Shown here: in pieces, positions 21,301-31,710 of the stretch
Layout of the letters: each line of letters opens with the position of its first letter
How positions within the stretch are numbered: position 1 is the stretch's first letter
Origin: Salvia splendens
Taxonomy: Eukaryota; Streptophyta; Magnoliopsida; Lamiales; Lamiaceae
DNA: 64,000 bases
NCBI RefSeq assembly: GCF_004379255.2
Contig: NC_056053.1
Location: 17,914,188-17,978,187 of the forward strand
Direction: 5' to 3'
Made by a program: the position numbers and the translations under genes
Notes under the pieces: model-generated
The model's input: only the letters and a program-made list of their open reading frames with translations
What the model was told of the DNA's origin: nothing
The model's database searches: none

Positions 21301-22062
21301 GAACCAGGGCACCCTGTATTGGACTGGATCACGAGAGAATCGGTGGCATTAGGCACAGAACGCGCATTAGAGTACCTCCACGAGCACTGTAATCCCAAGA
21401 TCATTCACCGTGATGTTAAAGCTGCAAACGTGCTGCTAGATTCCAATTTGCAGGCCGTTGTTGGCGATTTCGGCTTGGCCAAGCTGGTCGATGTCAGGAA
21501 AACCAACATCACGACACAAGTGCGTGGAACGATGGGCCACATAGCTCCTGAGTACTTATCAACCGGGAAATCCTCAGAGAAGACCAACGTTTTTGGCTAT
21601 GGAATCATGCTTCTGGAGCTCGTAACTGGACAGCGAGCCATAGATTTTTCGCGCATAGAAGAGGAAGACGACGTTTTGCTTCTCGACCATGTAAGTCCCC
21701 ACCATCTCCCCCTCAACGAAACAGCTCGTGCTTATAATTTTGTATGATAATGATTTTGAACTCAACATTTGAAGGTGAAGAAGCTGCAGCAGGAGAGTAA
21801 ACTAGAAGACATTGTGGACTGCAATCTAGCGAGGAACTACGACATCGAGCAAGTCGAGATTATGGTTCAGATAGCCCTACTCTGCACCCAATCTACCCCT
21901 GAGCAGCGCCCAGCGATGTCTGAGGTTGTGCGGATGCTGGAGGGAGAAGGGCTCGCGGAGAGATGGGAGGTGTGGCGGAACTTTGAGAAGATGCGGAGGC
22001 TCGAAAACGAGAGGCAGATTCAACTGGGGAGAGCATTCAATCAACCTCCAGGAGGATATTGA
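18353..22062 (+). pseudogene. LRR-II (SERK-related) receptor kinase pseudogene
   Basis: Eleven exons can be traced with GT-AG borders: 18353-18419 (signal peptide), 19053-19185 (LRRNT), 19330-19401, 19737-19880, 19965-20027, 20154-20219 (leucine-rich repeats), 20407-20471, 20604-20750 (transmembrane segment), 20873-21215, 21302-21690 and 21775-22062 (kinase). The architecture and words such as [38 protein letters not shown] and [10 protein letters not shown] match the Arabidopsis At5g10290/At5g65240 type of LRR-II kinase. It is broken in three places: TAG in place of a conserved Trp in the LRRNT (19112-19114), a 1-base insertion after GKVY in the glycine loop giving TAA at 20998-21000, and a frameshift near 22045 so that the conserved ending DIELSGGR is out of frame. 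Catalytic HRD and DFG motifs survive. The splice sites look normal, so loss appears recent. Confidence 0.9.
20286..20374. repeat. Intronic triplicate of a 29-bp unit
   Basis: TCCTTAAATATTTAGTTTAA plus ATAGGCCTA is repeated three times head to tail in the intron between the last LRR exon and the next exon of the kinase pseudogene. Confidence 0.92.
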
Positions 22063-22780
22063 GCTGTCTGGGGGAAGATGAGATGATGATCAGGTTTATT
22101 ACTGGTTTAATTTTCTGCTAATAATCATTTGGATTAATCAAATTATTTCAGATAATCCTGTTATTGTCTACAAATCTGTCCCATATGTTTGGACATTTTG
22201 TCAAGATTAAGATCTTACATTCTCTCTGTATTTTCTCATCATTATATTAGCTCTATTTACTTAATGTATGATGATTATGAATTTTTGTAGAGATTGATCA
22301 ATTATAGATATTAATCTAAGCTATAAATATTAAGCTAAACCCTTAGTTTTATTTAGTAATTTACTTACGTATATTTTTTAAACATAAATTTCCCGTGAAG
22401 AAACTCACTTTTTGAAGAATCACGAGAGATGGGAAAATTTGGAACACTTTTTGACTCGGAATTTTGTTATGGAAAAGAGGTAGAATTGCATACCGGTTAT
22501 TTGAAGTACATTTTGATTTAATATTTTTGAAAGTTTATACATTTCACTTTTTCATATTTTAATGAATCATTTGATGTAAAACATTTAGTTTCAAATAAGA
22601 AAAATGCAATAATCTTTTAAGAAAAATGTTTGTTCGTACTCTAAGAATCTTAGTAATTGAGTTGATATGACATTCATTTATAAATTTGTTTCTTTGTTAG
22701 TTACCACCATATAATTATCAAGATATTGGTTATAAAATCTTAACGTTTTGAGCTTATTGATGTTAAGGAGCTCAACGGTG
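22063..22780. other. 3' flank of the kinase pseudogene, no gene seen
   Basis: AT-rich sequence following the kinase pseudogene; nothing recognisable. Confidence 0.5.
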
Positions 22781-23100
22781 AGAGGGGTTCCGGCGCCCTG
22801 ATTCAGGGTCGGCGGAGATCGGGTAGAGCTCTGCGTGTGGGGGATTCCCGTCAGACAGAAACGTGGCTACCGTTTGTAGAGCTTGAAAATATGATGGGAA
22901 AAATACTTCTTATTAATTGATTGAATGAATAAAATGATAATAATCTATCATATTTATAATACTAGACTTGAAAATATGATGGGAAAAATACTTCTTATTA
23001 ATTGATTAAATGAATAAAATGATAACAATCTATGATATTTATAATACTAGAATACTACTATCCTAACTTATCGAGAGATTTGGTGAATCAAAAGATAACT
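22781..23100 (-). mobile_element. Possible LTR fragment with an 85-bp tandem duplication
   Basis: Read on the minus strand, a TATA-like TATTATAAATATGATAG is followed by a CT-rich leader and a GC-rich block (22790-22860), a layout like an LTR promoter region. The unit starting CTTGAAAATATGATGGG occurs twice in tandem (22882-22966 and 22967-23051), duplicating the TATA-like part. No partner LTR or coding region is present. Confidence 0.4.
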
Positions 23101-23519
23101 AAATAATTGGGAGATCCTATTATATATGTTTGTATCAATTGACTTGAAGTGAAAGCCTTAAACTCCAAAATTATGGTTGAAGTTTTACCCTGAAATCTTT
23201 AACACGAATGACTTGTAGTTGAATAGCTAAAAATCTGCTAAGATTAACCCAAACCTGAAGTCGAATAACCCAAGTCCATAGCTCGACATAGTACAACTTC
23301 CAAACAATACCTCAAATAGCTAGTTCGTTAAAATAATTAAATGAATTATCGTAAGTGAGAAAAGAATCGTTTTATTTAACAAATGATGGAAATATAAAAG
23401 AATAGAAAAAAAAAATTCTTATTACCTACACATCCTACAAATTATCTCAACTTCAAAGTGAGAAAGAACATTTATGATCTTCTAACGTTTCTACAATTAC
23501 AAACCCTAAACCCTAAACT

Positions 23520-23906
23520 TTATTCTGATTGCCATTTTGACTCGAGCATCTGTACTGCATCAAATAAAATAACAACTATTATTGCCCAAACAATCATATT
23601 TCCAAAATTCAAGGGCACACCCTCATTCTTCTCGCCCACAAAACTCAAACTACTTTCATCGAGAGATGTAATGCAGCCCGAGTCACTACTATCATCATCA
23701 TCATCATCATCATACGATGTCGATTGAATGAGTCCATCGTGGCATTTCATTCTTTTTTCATTGTTTGAATTTTCTTCTTCGTCTACTTCTTCAGCTAATA
23801 GATATGAAGGTACCTCTGAGTCTATCCGCTCCCACTCTATAACATCAAGGCCAACTTCATGAAAGTCGGCCCCGGACATGGCTAGGGCTTCTAAAGAAAT
23901 TGTCAT
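23520..23906 (-). CDS. Small acidic single-pass membrane protein, unknown
   Basis: An intronless frame of 128 residues (or 119 from the second Met, MSGADFHEVGLD). The N-terminal part is acidic, including SYLLAEEVDEEE; a run of seven Asp follows at about 66-72, and a hydrophobic segment NMIVWAIIVVILF near 103-115 should span a membrane. A plant-like TATA box lies about 87 bases upstream, and composition differs from flanking DNA, so I think this is a real gene. I do not recognise the family and see no catalytic motif. The Asp run is encoded by a (TCA/ATC)n-type microsatellite at about 23690-23712 and may vary in length. Confidence 0.6.
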   Translation of the reverse strand: MTISLEALAMSGADFHEVGLDVIEWERIDSEVPSYLLAEEVDEEENSNNEKRMKCHDGLIQSTSYDDDDDDDSSDSGCITSLDESSLSFVGEKNEGVPLNFGNMIVWAIIVVILFDAVQMLESKWQSE

Positions 23907-23992
23907 CGAGAACTCTTTTCTTTTTTCACAAAAGTCGACAAAATTGTTTGTGAGTGAGTTTGTATATCGAAGTAGTACAACAATATTGCCTC

Positions 23993-23999
23993 ATTTATA
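23993..23999 (-). promoter_or_regulatory. TATA box of the small acidic protein gene
   Basis: TATAAAT on the minus strand, 87 bases upstream of the ATG at 23906. Confidence 0.55.
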
Positions 24000-24966
24000 G
24001 GAGTGAGTGTATGTGTGAACATGTGCATGTTGATAATTCAAATATATGACACAAGTTCAATTTTATTAGCAAAAATCAACATTCTCGTGAACTTTGGCTT
24101 AGATTTCTTTGTTTGATTGCTTGACTCGCAATATGATGATGCAATACATTGCATATTTTAAATGAAGTTTGTGACGATATATATGTTAAGAGATTTTATT
24201 TATTTGTCATATTCTTACCTCACGTGTAAGAGATCACGAGTGTTAGAAGAATTTTAAGTAGGCATGCAATGAACTTCCACATTTTATGCTATATTCAACG
24301 AATGTATTTCATCATATATTATTAATTTGATCAAGAACGTAATTCAGAAAAATCATGTGTGTTTTTGTTTAAGTCGCATAAGCTATGAGATGATATTTTG
24401 GTCTTTTTTAATTAATGAAGTTTTATCGCACCTTTTTATTAATCTCCTAATTGCCTTTATTTATTTTATTTTGGAGTATACGAAATTAATCGGTTTATCA
24501 TTAGTTGTTATTAATTAATTACAGATTTTATAGTCGTAGTTATTATTTATCTAGTTAAGGTTTGTAGATTAATTATAAATTATAGTTTAAGGAAATGTGG
24601 AAAAACGTTGAAGTGGTTTAATGATTACATTGTAAATTTAATTTTGTCCATTTTTACTAATCTAGACTAGATTGATTTCTTCATTATTTGGCCGGATTCT
24701 TCCTTGATTCTTGCTCCAATATTTTCTTATCCAAACTCCCTCCCACGGTGAGTGATTTTTAAAATAAGTAACTTGCTATGTGTTTCAGTTTTGATTTATT
24801 ATTAATAATTTACACTCGAATTCAATCTGAACTCAAATAGCTGGAACATGTTGAGAAATTACCAACTTTGACTTGTATTTTTGCTTGCAAATTAATTGAC
24901 TATCTATGTTTGTTCGCCGCGTATGAATATTATGATGCAAGGCAATGCGTAGTTCCCTAAACCCTA
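24000..24966. other. Intergenic, no gene seen
   Basis: AT-rich; the upstream promoter region of the minus-strand small gene at one end, otherwise nothing supported. Confidence 0.5.
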
Positions 24967-25221
24967 GTTCCCTCCGTCCATAAAAAATAATTTTATTTTG
25001 TCATTTTGGTATAATAGAAAATAGTTTCATGATTTTTAAAAATGGAATGTTGCTCTCATACTTTACCCACTTAGTCTCATTCCTCTTCTCATACTGTACC
25101 TACTTTTTTTCCTTATCTCTCTTAATTTACCTACTTTTTCTCATTCTCTCTTACTTTACCATTTTTCTTATTAAAACACGTGCCGTTCACAAATGAGACT
25201 ATCTTTTGTGGACCGAGAGAG
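24967..25221. mobile_element. Stowaway MITE
   Basis: Left end GTTCCCTCCGTCCATAAAA and right end TTTTGTGGACCGAGAGAG are inverted repeats with TA at 24965-24966 and 25222-25223. Confidence 0.8.
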
Positions 25222-26900
25222 TACTACAACATTTCCAACTTTTGTGATTAAATATTAGAGATTTTATTGAGGAAAGTTTTGAATTACTACGTACATATTA
25301 TTTCCCCTTTCATAATATTAGAGATTTTATTGAGCAGAGTTTTAATGTGAAATTGTTAAAGTAATAGTGAGATAAAAGGAAAAATAATTGAAGTATTTAT
25401 TGTTAATGAAGAATATGACCAACTCATAAAAGAAAAAAACGTGCCAAATATAAAAGTGAAGCTACTTTTATAAGACGGATCAAAATAAACAAAAGGTGAC
25501 TATTATTTGAAGACAGAGTATTAACTTTTGATTGTTTCGAATTTGGTCAATAACGTTTATCTATAACCGTTGCCTAGCCACTTGTGTACGCGTGAGCAAG
25601 AATATAATTCAACAAATGAATGGAAGTGAAAAATAAGAAAACAACAAAAATCATGTACCTACAATCTACAAACCGAAAGTGCACTGACAACCTTAAATCT
25701 TCTGGCTATCCTACAAATATTTACAAAAATGGAAAACTATCAGAAAAATCATAAATTTTCATCAAAGTCTGGTTTGCATGCAATTTTGAAAATTGATTAG
25801 AAAAATCATACTCCTAATATTTGAATTTGTTCTCATTATTCTATAGTGAAAAATATGTCCGGTTACGTGTTATATATTGTAATCGTAAAGCAAGAAAAAT
25901 CACTTTGACCCTTTTAACTCTATTGACGCTCTCTTCTAGTATTTATTTTTCAACCAAGCTATTTCTTTATCAGTAAACAATATTGTTTAACTCATCGGTG
26001 ATGACATTCACGTTTGATTTTTTGCCAAGCTTAATTGCCATAAGAATAATTGAGAATAAATCCAAGCTTCATGATTAATCCGATTTATTTTCAAAGTTGT
26101 AACAAAATCAAACCAAATTCCATAACTTTTTTAACAATTTATCCTACAACAACTTCTCATTATGGGCTAATGGCCTTAAATTAACGGACCACATGGCCTT
26201 TAATACAGATTCTCATAATGGGATAATTTGCCCAAACTTTATCAACGTTATTAGCCCATACATGAGCCAGACACTACATGATTTTTTGGGGCAAATTGCT
26301 GAAGTTTAATCAAATCTGGATTACGAATTTGGATCTTTTTTCATATATCCCGTAATAAAAAAATTTCTGAATTGTATTTGACATGACAGTCGTGAAATTG
26401 TACCGCCGATGAGTTCAACGATATTGTCTACTAATAAAGAAAATAAGGTTGTTAATTTGGTTGGAATACATCACCAATCACCAATACATCGACCTGATTT
26501 TGATCGGCATAGAATAGTTACGCACAAATCCACATTTCATGGTTTTTTGGGTTGATTTTGAAAGTTACGGCAAAAATCTGTATCCGAAACCAATTTTTCC
26601 GGCAATTTGCATATATTCATATAGTTATACGTTCACAAAATAATAACAATAATATAGTATAATGATATTACTATTATAATATGTCAAGACGATATATTAT
26701 ACTCCCTCCGTCCGTGAAATGTTATCCAGTTTAGCCATTACGAAAATCCAAGAACAACGCAATTATTCAGCTTTTATTAGTACTTTATTTGATCTCGTTA
26801 TCCAACTACGAGACTACAAATTAAGATCATTATTATTCATTACAACATAATTAAGATATGTTGAAAGAGAGGTTTTATTTTTATTTGTGTTTCCATCCAA
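25222..26900. other. Intergenic, no gene seen
   Basis: AT-rich spacer. A single Stowaway-type terminus CTCCCTCCGTCCGTGAAAT occurs at 26702 next to TA without a partner end, probably a truncated copy. A degenerate terminus also lies near 25475-25520. Confidence 0.5.
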
Positions 26901-28675
26901 TTAAATTATGGGCTTCATGAGAATGGCGGAGTGGTTCGAAATGTGGAGGCTGAACTGTGGACGATATTGGAGTGGCCCGGGGGAGGAAGCAGCTCGAAAT
27001 TGTGGACGAGGCGGCCTATGGTGATCCCGAGCATAGGCATGGCGAGAAGAATCCCGGGGCAGCTCCTCCGGCCCACCCCGAATGGGAGGAACCTGTAGTC
27101 GTTACCGTTGACCTCGACTCCAGCTTCCTCCTTTACGAACCTCTCCGGCCTGAATTCTTCCGGCTTTTTCCAGTGGTCCGGGTTGTTGGCCAACCACCAC
27201 GCGTTCACCAACACCTTGCTCTCTGCCGGGATGTCGAACCCCCCGAGCTTGGCGTGCTCGAGGTTCATGTGGGGCACCAGGAGTGGCACGGGCGTCCAGA
27301 GACGGAGGCTCTCCTTGATCACCGCCTGGAGGTACGGGAGCCTGGCGATGTCGGGCTCCGTTATCTGGACTCCCGGCCCGAGGACCATGTCGAGCTCTAG
27401 GCGTAGCTTGGTCTGGATGTCCGGGTGGTTCACTAGCTCAGCAATGCACCACTCCATCCCCCATAGAGTTGTCTCAATTCCTGAATTTAATCAATTTAAT
27501 TTGCATAATAACTATTATGGGGTAACATCTGTGTCATGATAATTAGTCATGACAACTGAACAGACACAAAATGTTAATAGGAGAAATATATATGTAGATA
27601 GATAAATACCAGTAGAATTGATATTCTCAACAATGCAAAGGACATTTTCCTCATTCAACTCTCCCTTCAGCTGGGCTTCAAGTATGTGATCTATCCCGCA
27701 TTTCTCGGTCGCCTCCTCCATGCTCACGAGCTTCCTGTATATATATGTATATAAATGAATGCACCCATTTATTAGTAGTAGAAGAAAATAATACTCCCTC
27801 CGTCCCATAAAGAATGTCTCACTTTGATCGGGCACGAGTTTTAAGAAATGTAATGAAAAATGAGTTGAAAAAGTTAGTGGAAGGTGGGTCCTACTTTTAT
27901 ATATTAGTTTTATAATAAAATGTGAGTAGTAATGAATTAGTGGAATATGGAGTCCACTACAAAAAATGGTAAAAAATTAAATGAGACAAAGCTTTGTGGG
28001 ACGGACGGAAATAAAAAAATGGGACAATCTTTGTGGGACGGAGGGAGTAGTAAAAAATTATATAAATTAAAGAAATTTACTTTCGGATCTGAACGAATTG
28101 ATCCTTGAAGAGGCGCGACCTCCTCTCGGCGACACGGCGACAGATATTGAGATAACCTCTGAGAAAGGGCCTCAAAACGGGGATGAAATCGCCATAGTTA
28201 TACTCGAAGCTCTGCGCCAAATGACTCCTCTCACCATTCAACATCTTCAATTCCACAAACAAAGGATCCTCATCGCTCTCAAATCTCTGATCAAACAAAA
28301 TCCGATAAACATTATTGTACATCATCGGCTGGAGCCGCTTTCGAATCACAACAATCGGCTCCTCCTCCTTATTCATCGCCTTCACCTCGTCCACCACCGA
28401 GGCGGCCTCAGCCTCCCAGCCCGCGCGGTGCTACTGCGCCACCTTGGCGGTGAAGAAGGGCGCTGTCATGACGTGGCGCATCTTCCGCCAGTGGTCGCCG
28501 TAGACGGAGAAGGTCATGTCCATGCCTCTGCCCATCAGGATGTCATACACCAAGTTGAGGGGGCGTGACCCGAACGCCACACCCTGTGCGTGGAGCACCT
28601 CATTCGCTAGGTCGGGGGATGAGGCCACGGCGAGGTTGCGCTGCCCCAGGCGGAGGAGGAACACGTCGCCGTGTT
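26901..28675 (-). pseudogene. Cinnamate 4-hydroxylase (CYP73A) pseudogene
   Basis: Three exons on the minus strand (about 28675-28081, 27734-27610, 27480-26901) follow the exon layout of plant C4H. Diagnostic words include [70 protein letters not shown] and the haem loop [13 protein letters not shown]. The intact enzyme is an ER-bound P450 that hydroxylates trans-cinnamate in the phenylpropanoid pathway. This copy lacks the N-terminal anchor and first 70-80 residues, has an in-frame TAG (28431-28433) replacing a conserved Gln, and has a deletion near 26960 that shifts the frame so that the ending FSLHI is out of frame. A Stowaway MITE lies in intron 1. The 5' break abuts an LTR end. Confidence 0.92.
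27794..28047. mobile_element. Stowaway MITE in intron 1 of the C4H pseudogene
   Basis: CTCCCTCCGTCCCATAAAG on the left, GTGGGACGGAGGGAG on the right, TA at 27792-27793 and 28048-28049. As in two other copies, the right terminus is duplicated in tandem (TTTGTGGGACGGA at about 27993 and again at 28030). Confidence 0.93.
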
Positions 28676-29272
28676 AATTATGGAGCCTAAAATATCTCCT
28701 ACCATATTTAGGTTTTGTTACCTTGAAGTATATTTCCATATGATCTATTTGACAGATTATGGAATTAATCTATTCACATGTTAACACAGAATTGCATGAT
28801 AGAACGCAAATAATTCATGCTCAAAAAAAGTAAATACTAAAACATGATTTATATGGTTTAGAGTTACCGATTTGATTCTTCAAAGAATCGACGTTTGCTT
28901 GGGCCTTCTCCACGATGATCTTCAATACTAGACCACGGATCTTCTGACTGGTTCCCAAACTGTATCTCGATATCTGGGTGGACTAATCTTATCAAAATAC
29001 TAGGACTCGAATAAAGAAGACAGAAATTCCCCACAGAGGGAGCTGAAGAAAAATCCGTCTCCTTTAATAATGAGAGAGGGACGAAAATTTTCATATAGGA
29101 AAAAGTGCATTTTCTGTCTCATTTATTCTCCTATTTATGTTAAGTTCATATTGGGCCCAGTCAGGGATCTATGGAAGGTTTTGGATATGGGCTCACCCTA
29201 ATTAGCTTTTTACTAATTAAATTGAACCGACAATTTAATACAAGCTTATATTGGAATATTACTAGCAGTCAC
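28673..29272 (-). mobile_element. Copia-type LTR, minus orientation
   Basis: Read on the minus strand, the segment ends GGCTCCATAATTAACA exactly where the C4H fragment begins. It contains copia LTR-like phrases such as TCGAGATACAGTTTGGGAAC and GATCATCGTGGAGAAGGC. The same sequence recurs at 41592-42115. The start is fused to a gypsy reverse transcriptase fragment. I see no second LTR or copia coding region here. Confidence 0.55.
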
Positions 29273-29510
29273 AGGAGCATTGCAGAGCCCAAAAGGCATT
29301 CCCTGATAAGCGTACGTACCAAAGAGGCACGTAAAAGTGGTCTTGTCCTGATCCTCCGGATTAACATATATCTGGAAGTAGCCGCTATACCCATCAAGGA
29401 AACAGAAGTATTGTTTTCCTGCCAGTCTCTCCAGCATCTGGTCGATAAAGGGAATGGGAAAGTGATCCTTCCGCGTGGCTGCATTTAGCTTCCTGTAGTC
29501 GATGCACATA
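29273..29510 (-). pseudogene. Ty3/gypsy reverse transcriptase fragment
   Basis: The minus strand encodes about 80 residues of a Ty3/gypsy RT: MCIDYRKLNAAT, FPIPFIDQMLERLAG, FCFLDGYSGYFQI, DKTTFTC and MPFGLCNAP, just short of the catalytic YxDD box. It ends abruptly at the LTR junction, as if a copia LTR had inserted into an RT gene or the two recombined. Confidence 0.85.
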
Positions 29511-29521
29511 CGTCATCCCGT

Positions 29522-30697
29522 TGAAACGCTCAGATTTTGCACTGTTTTAAGGCCATTATTTGGTTCGTTTTTAATGTCAAAATCACATTACATGTCCATA
29601 ATTTGAATATTTCATACATTTTGGTATTTTGACGTGTTTTGTGAGAAATGTGCATATTTGAGCCGAAAAAGGGAGTAAAAATGCAAAGTATGGAAATCTG
29701 GAGTTCAGACGGCAACCGGCGACCGCCAGCGCCCGACGGCCAGTGAAGCGTAGCGGCCCGTATTTTGAAGATCTTTTCCTTCTACAATGAGGAGTGTCTT
29801 TCCCCTATAAATAGGCCCTCAAGCTTCATCAAATGAGAGCTTCTTTTTGCAACATAATTCCTAGAGATTAAAAGCTAGAGTACGTCATTGTGCAAGGAGT
29901 TGAAGAAGAATTCAAGAACATCAAGAACGACAAGGATTCAACCTACGGGTTTTATTTGCTTTAGTTTTATGTTCCAATTATATTCCCTTCAATCTATGTA
30001 TTTAGATTATTACATCATGTGTAACTAAATCCATAGGATTCTAGGGATGTGTTAGTAACGACTTTAGTTATACAATTCTTATTTTCTATTTAATATCCAT
30101 TTTGTTTTTACTTTGTTTCTTCCCTAAGTTATTTTTGACACTTCACGTCCGAGTGACACATTCTGTGTTGATCCAACATAATTTGCTTCATAACTGTGAG
30201 AGAGTTCTAGCGAATTAGGTCCACTTAGTAGACACTATAATTAGTTTCCTTTAAAACGACACTGTTAATTGAGAGTGAGGACTTTTCAAGGGTCTTAGGA
30301 GCTTTTCGGAGTTACGTGTTAGGATTGACAACCCTAATATTAGTAATCAACGTTTGCATCGTATGAGCATAAGCTAGGTGACTCGTTCTATCAAAGTAAT
30401 AACTGTGCTAGGGTATTGTAGTTTAGAATTTGTATAACCATAACTGTGAACGCACATCCCTGGAATTCCCTTATCTCTGTGTTTTATCTGCAGCAAGTTG
30501 TTATTTGCTTGCAATTGCTTTCAGTTTTCAAAAGTTTCCAAAATCTTTCGGTCATCCAGATAGTAATTGAGTTTTAGTAGAAGATAGACACTTTGCGTTT
30601 GTTTTCCCCGTGTTCGATATCCGGTACTGACCTTTAGCTATACTATTGCTATTCTGTATACTTGCAGGTATTAATAGTGCTAAAAAATAGTGCATCA
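29522..30697 (+). mobile_element. 5' LTR of a Ty3/gypsy element
   Basis: The segment ends TGCATCA and is followed six bases later by a primer binding site. A TATA box CTATAAATA (29805-29813) lies downstream of a GC-rich block (29710-29755) with CCGGCGACCGCC-type words. The start at the TG of TGAAACGCTCAG (29522) is my best guess; no 3' LTR is found to confirm it. Confidence 0.6.
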
Positions 30698-30703
30698 AGT
30701 TTT

Positions 30704-30721
30704 TGGCACCGTTGCCGGGGA
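30704..30721 (+). promoter_or_regulatory. Primer binding site (tRNA-Asp type)
   Basis: TGGCACCGTTGCCGGGGA is complementary, with one change, to the 3' end of plant tRNA-Asp, the primer of many Athila-like gypsy elements. Confidence 0.8.
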
Positions 30722-30819
30722 AGACAATTCACATTGGAGTGATATCTTCAAACGAACAATTTTACTACTTTGGATTTTGATTGCTTTCATTTTTATTTTT
30801 TTAGTTTCTTTTTGTTTTA

Positions 30820-31710
30820 ATGGATTTCCCCACGGGCATGGAGAATCTATACGGTTACTATGATGAGCAGCAAGGAGGGTACTACGAAGAGTGCTATAGC
30901 CCCGACCATGGGGGATCATACTATAACCCAGACTGCTCTAATTACTCCTACAATGCACAAGATTACTGTTCTGATGATTATTCTGAAATATGTGCAGGTA
31001 TGGAAGATCAACCCCGCTCCAATTGGGAAGAACTGTTGGAAATCTGCATCGCTGAAGTTCTTGAACATAGGAAGGTAACAAATCAGAGGTTGGAAAACGT
31101 GGAAAGAAATACAAACATCTTGGAGAGAGGATTGAAAAATCTTGTCACTCAAGTCGGGATGCTGGAATTCAATATAGGGATCCTAGCTACAGCCATAGGG
31201 AGCAAACATACCCCGGGGACGCTTCCTAGCTTGCCAGAAATCAATCCAAAGGGAAAGTGTCATGTTGTGCAGCTACGTAGCGTGACCACATACCAACCCC
31301 CGGAGGCAAGAGACCTAGGCAGGGGAAGGAAGGAAGCAGAAAAATCACCCGACAACGTATCAGCCGATAACGTGCGGCGGTCTGCCGCACAACCTCACGG
31401 CGGTCCGCCAGATATTCCCCAGCTAGTTGAGCTCGATTCTGGAACAGACACTGATGAAGTTCCGGCGGCCGCCACACCTCATCGCGGCGATCCGCCGACC
31501 GAGAGGCAACAGCTGGACGCTCCGCCACACAGCAGTGTCACATTTCCATATCCTCAACGATTGAAGAGTAAGAAGCTTGACGCCCAGTTTGCCAAATTCT
31601 TGGAGGCCATGAGCAAAGTCCACATCAATTTTCCATTGGTGGATGCTCTGCAACAAATGCCCAACTACGCCAAGTTCTTGAAAGATGTGGTCGCTAAGAA
31701 GAGGAAGTGA
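30820..31710 (+). pseudogene. Gag-region ORF of the gypsy element, internally deleted
   Basis: A 296-codon frame with a Tyr/Asp/Ser-rich start, a coiled-coil-like middle (NQRLENVERNTNILERGLKN), then the conserved gag C-terminal block LDAQFAKFLEAMSKVHINFP and MPNYAKFLKDVVAKKRK. The central retrotransposon gag domain and zinc knuckle expected between these parts are missing, so the open frame reflects an internal deletion, not an intact gag. In intact elements it continues into protease; here TGA at 31708-31710 ends it. Confidence 0.75.

Noticed and set aside
26702..26720. Stowaway terminus CTCCCTCCGTCCGTGAAAT next to TA
   Set aside because: No matching right end within several hundred bases, so it is not listed as a complete element.
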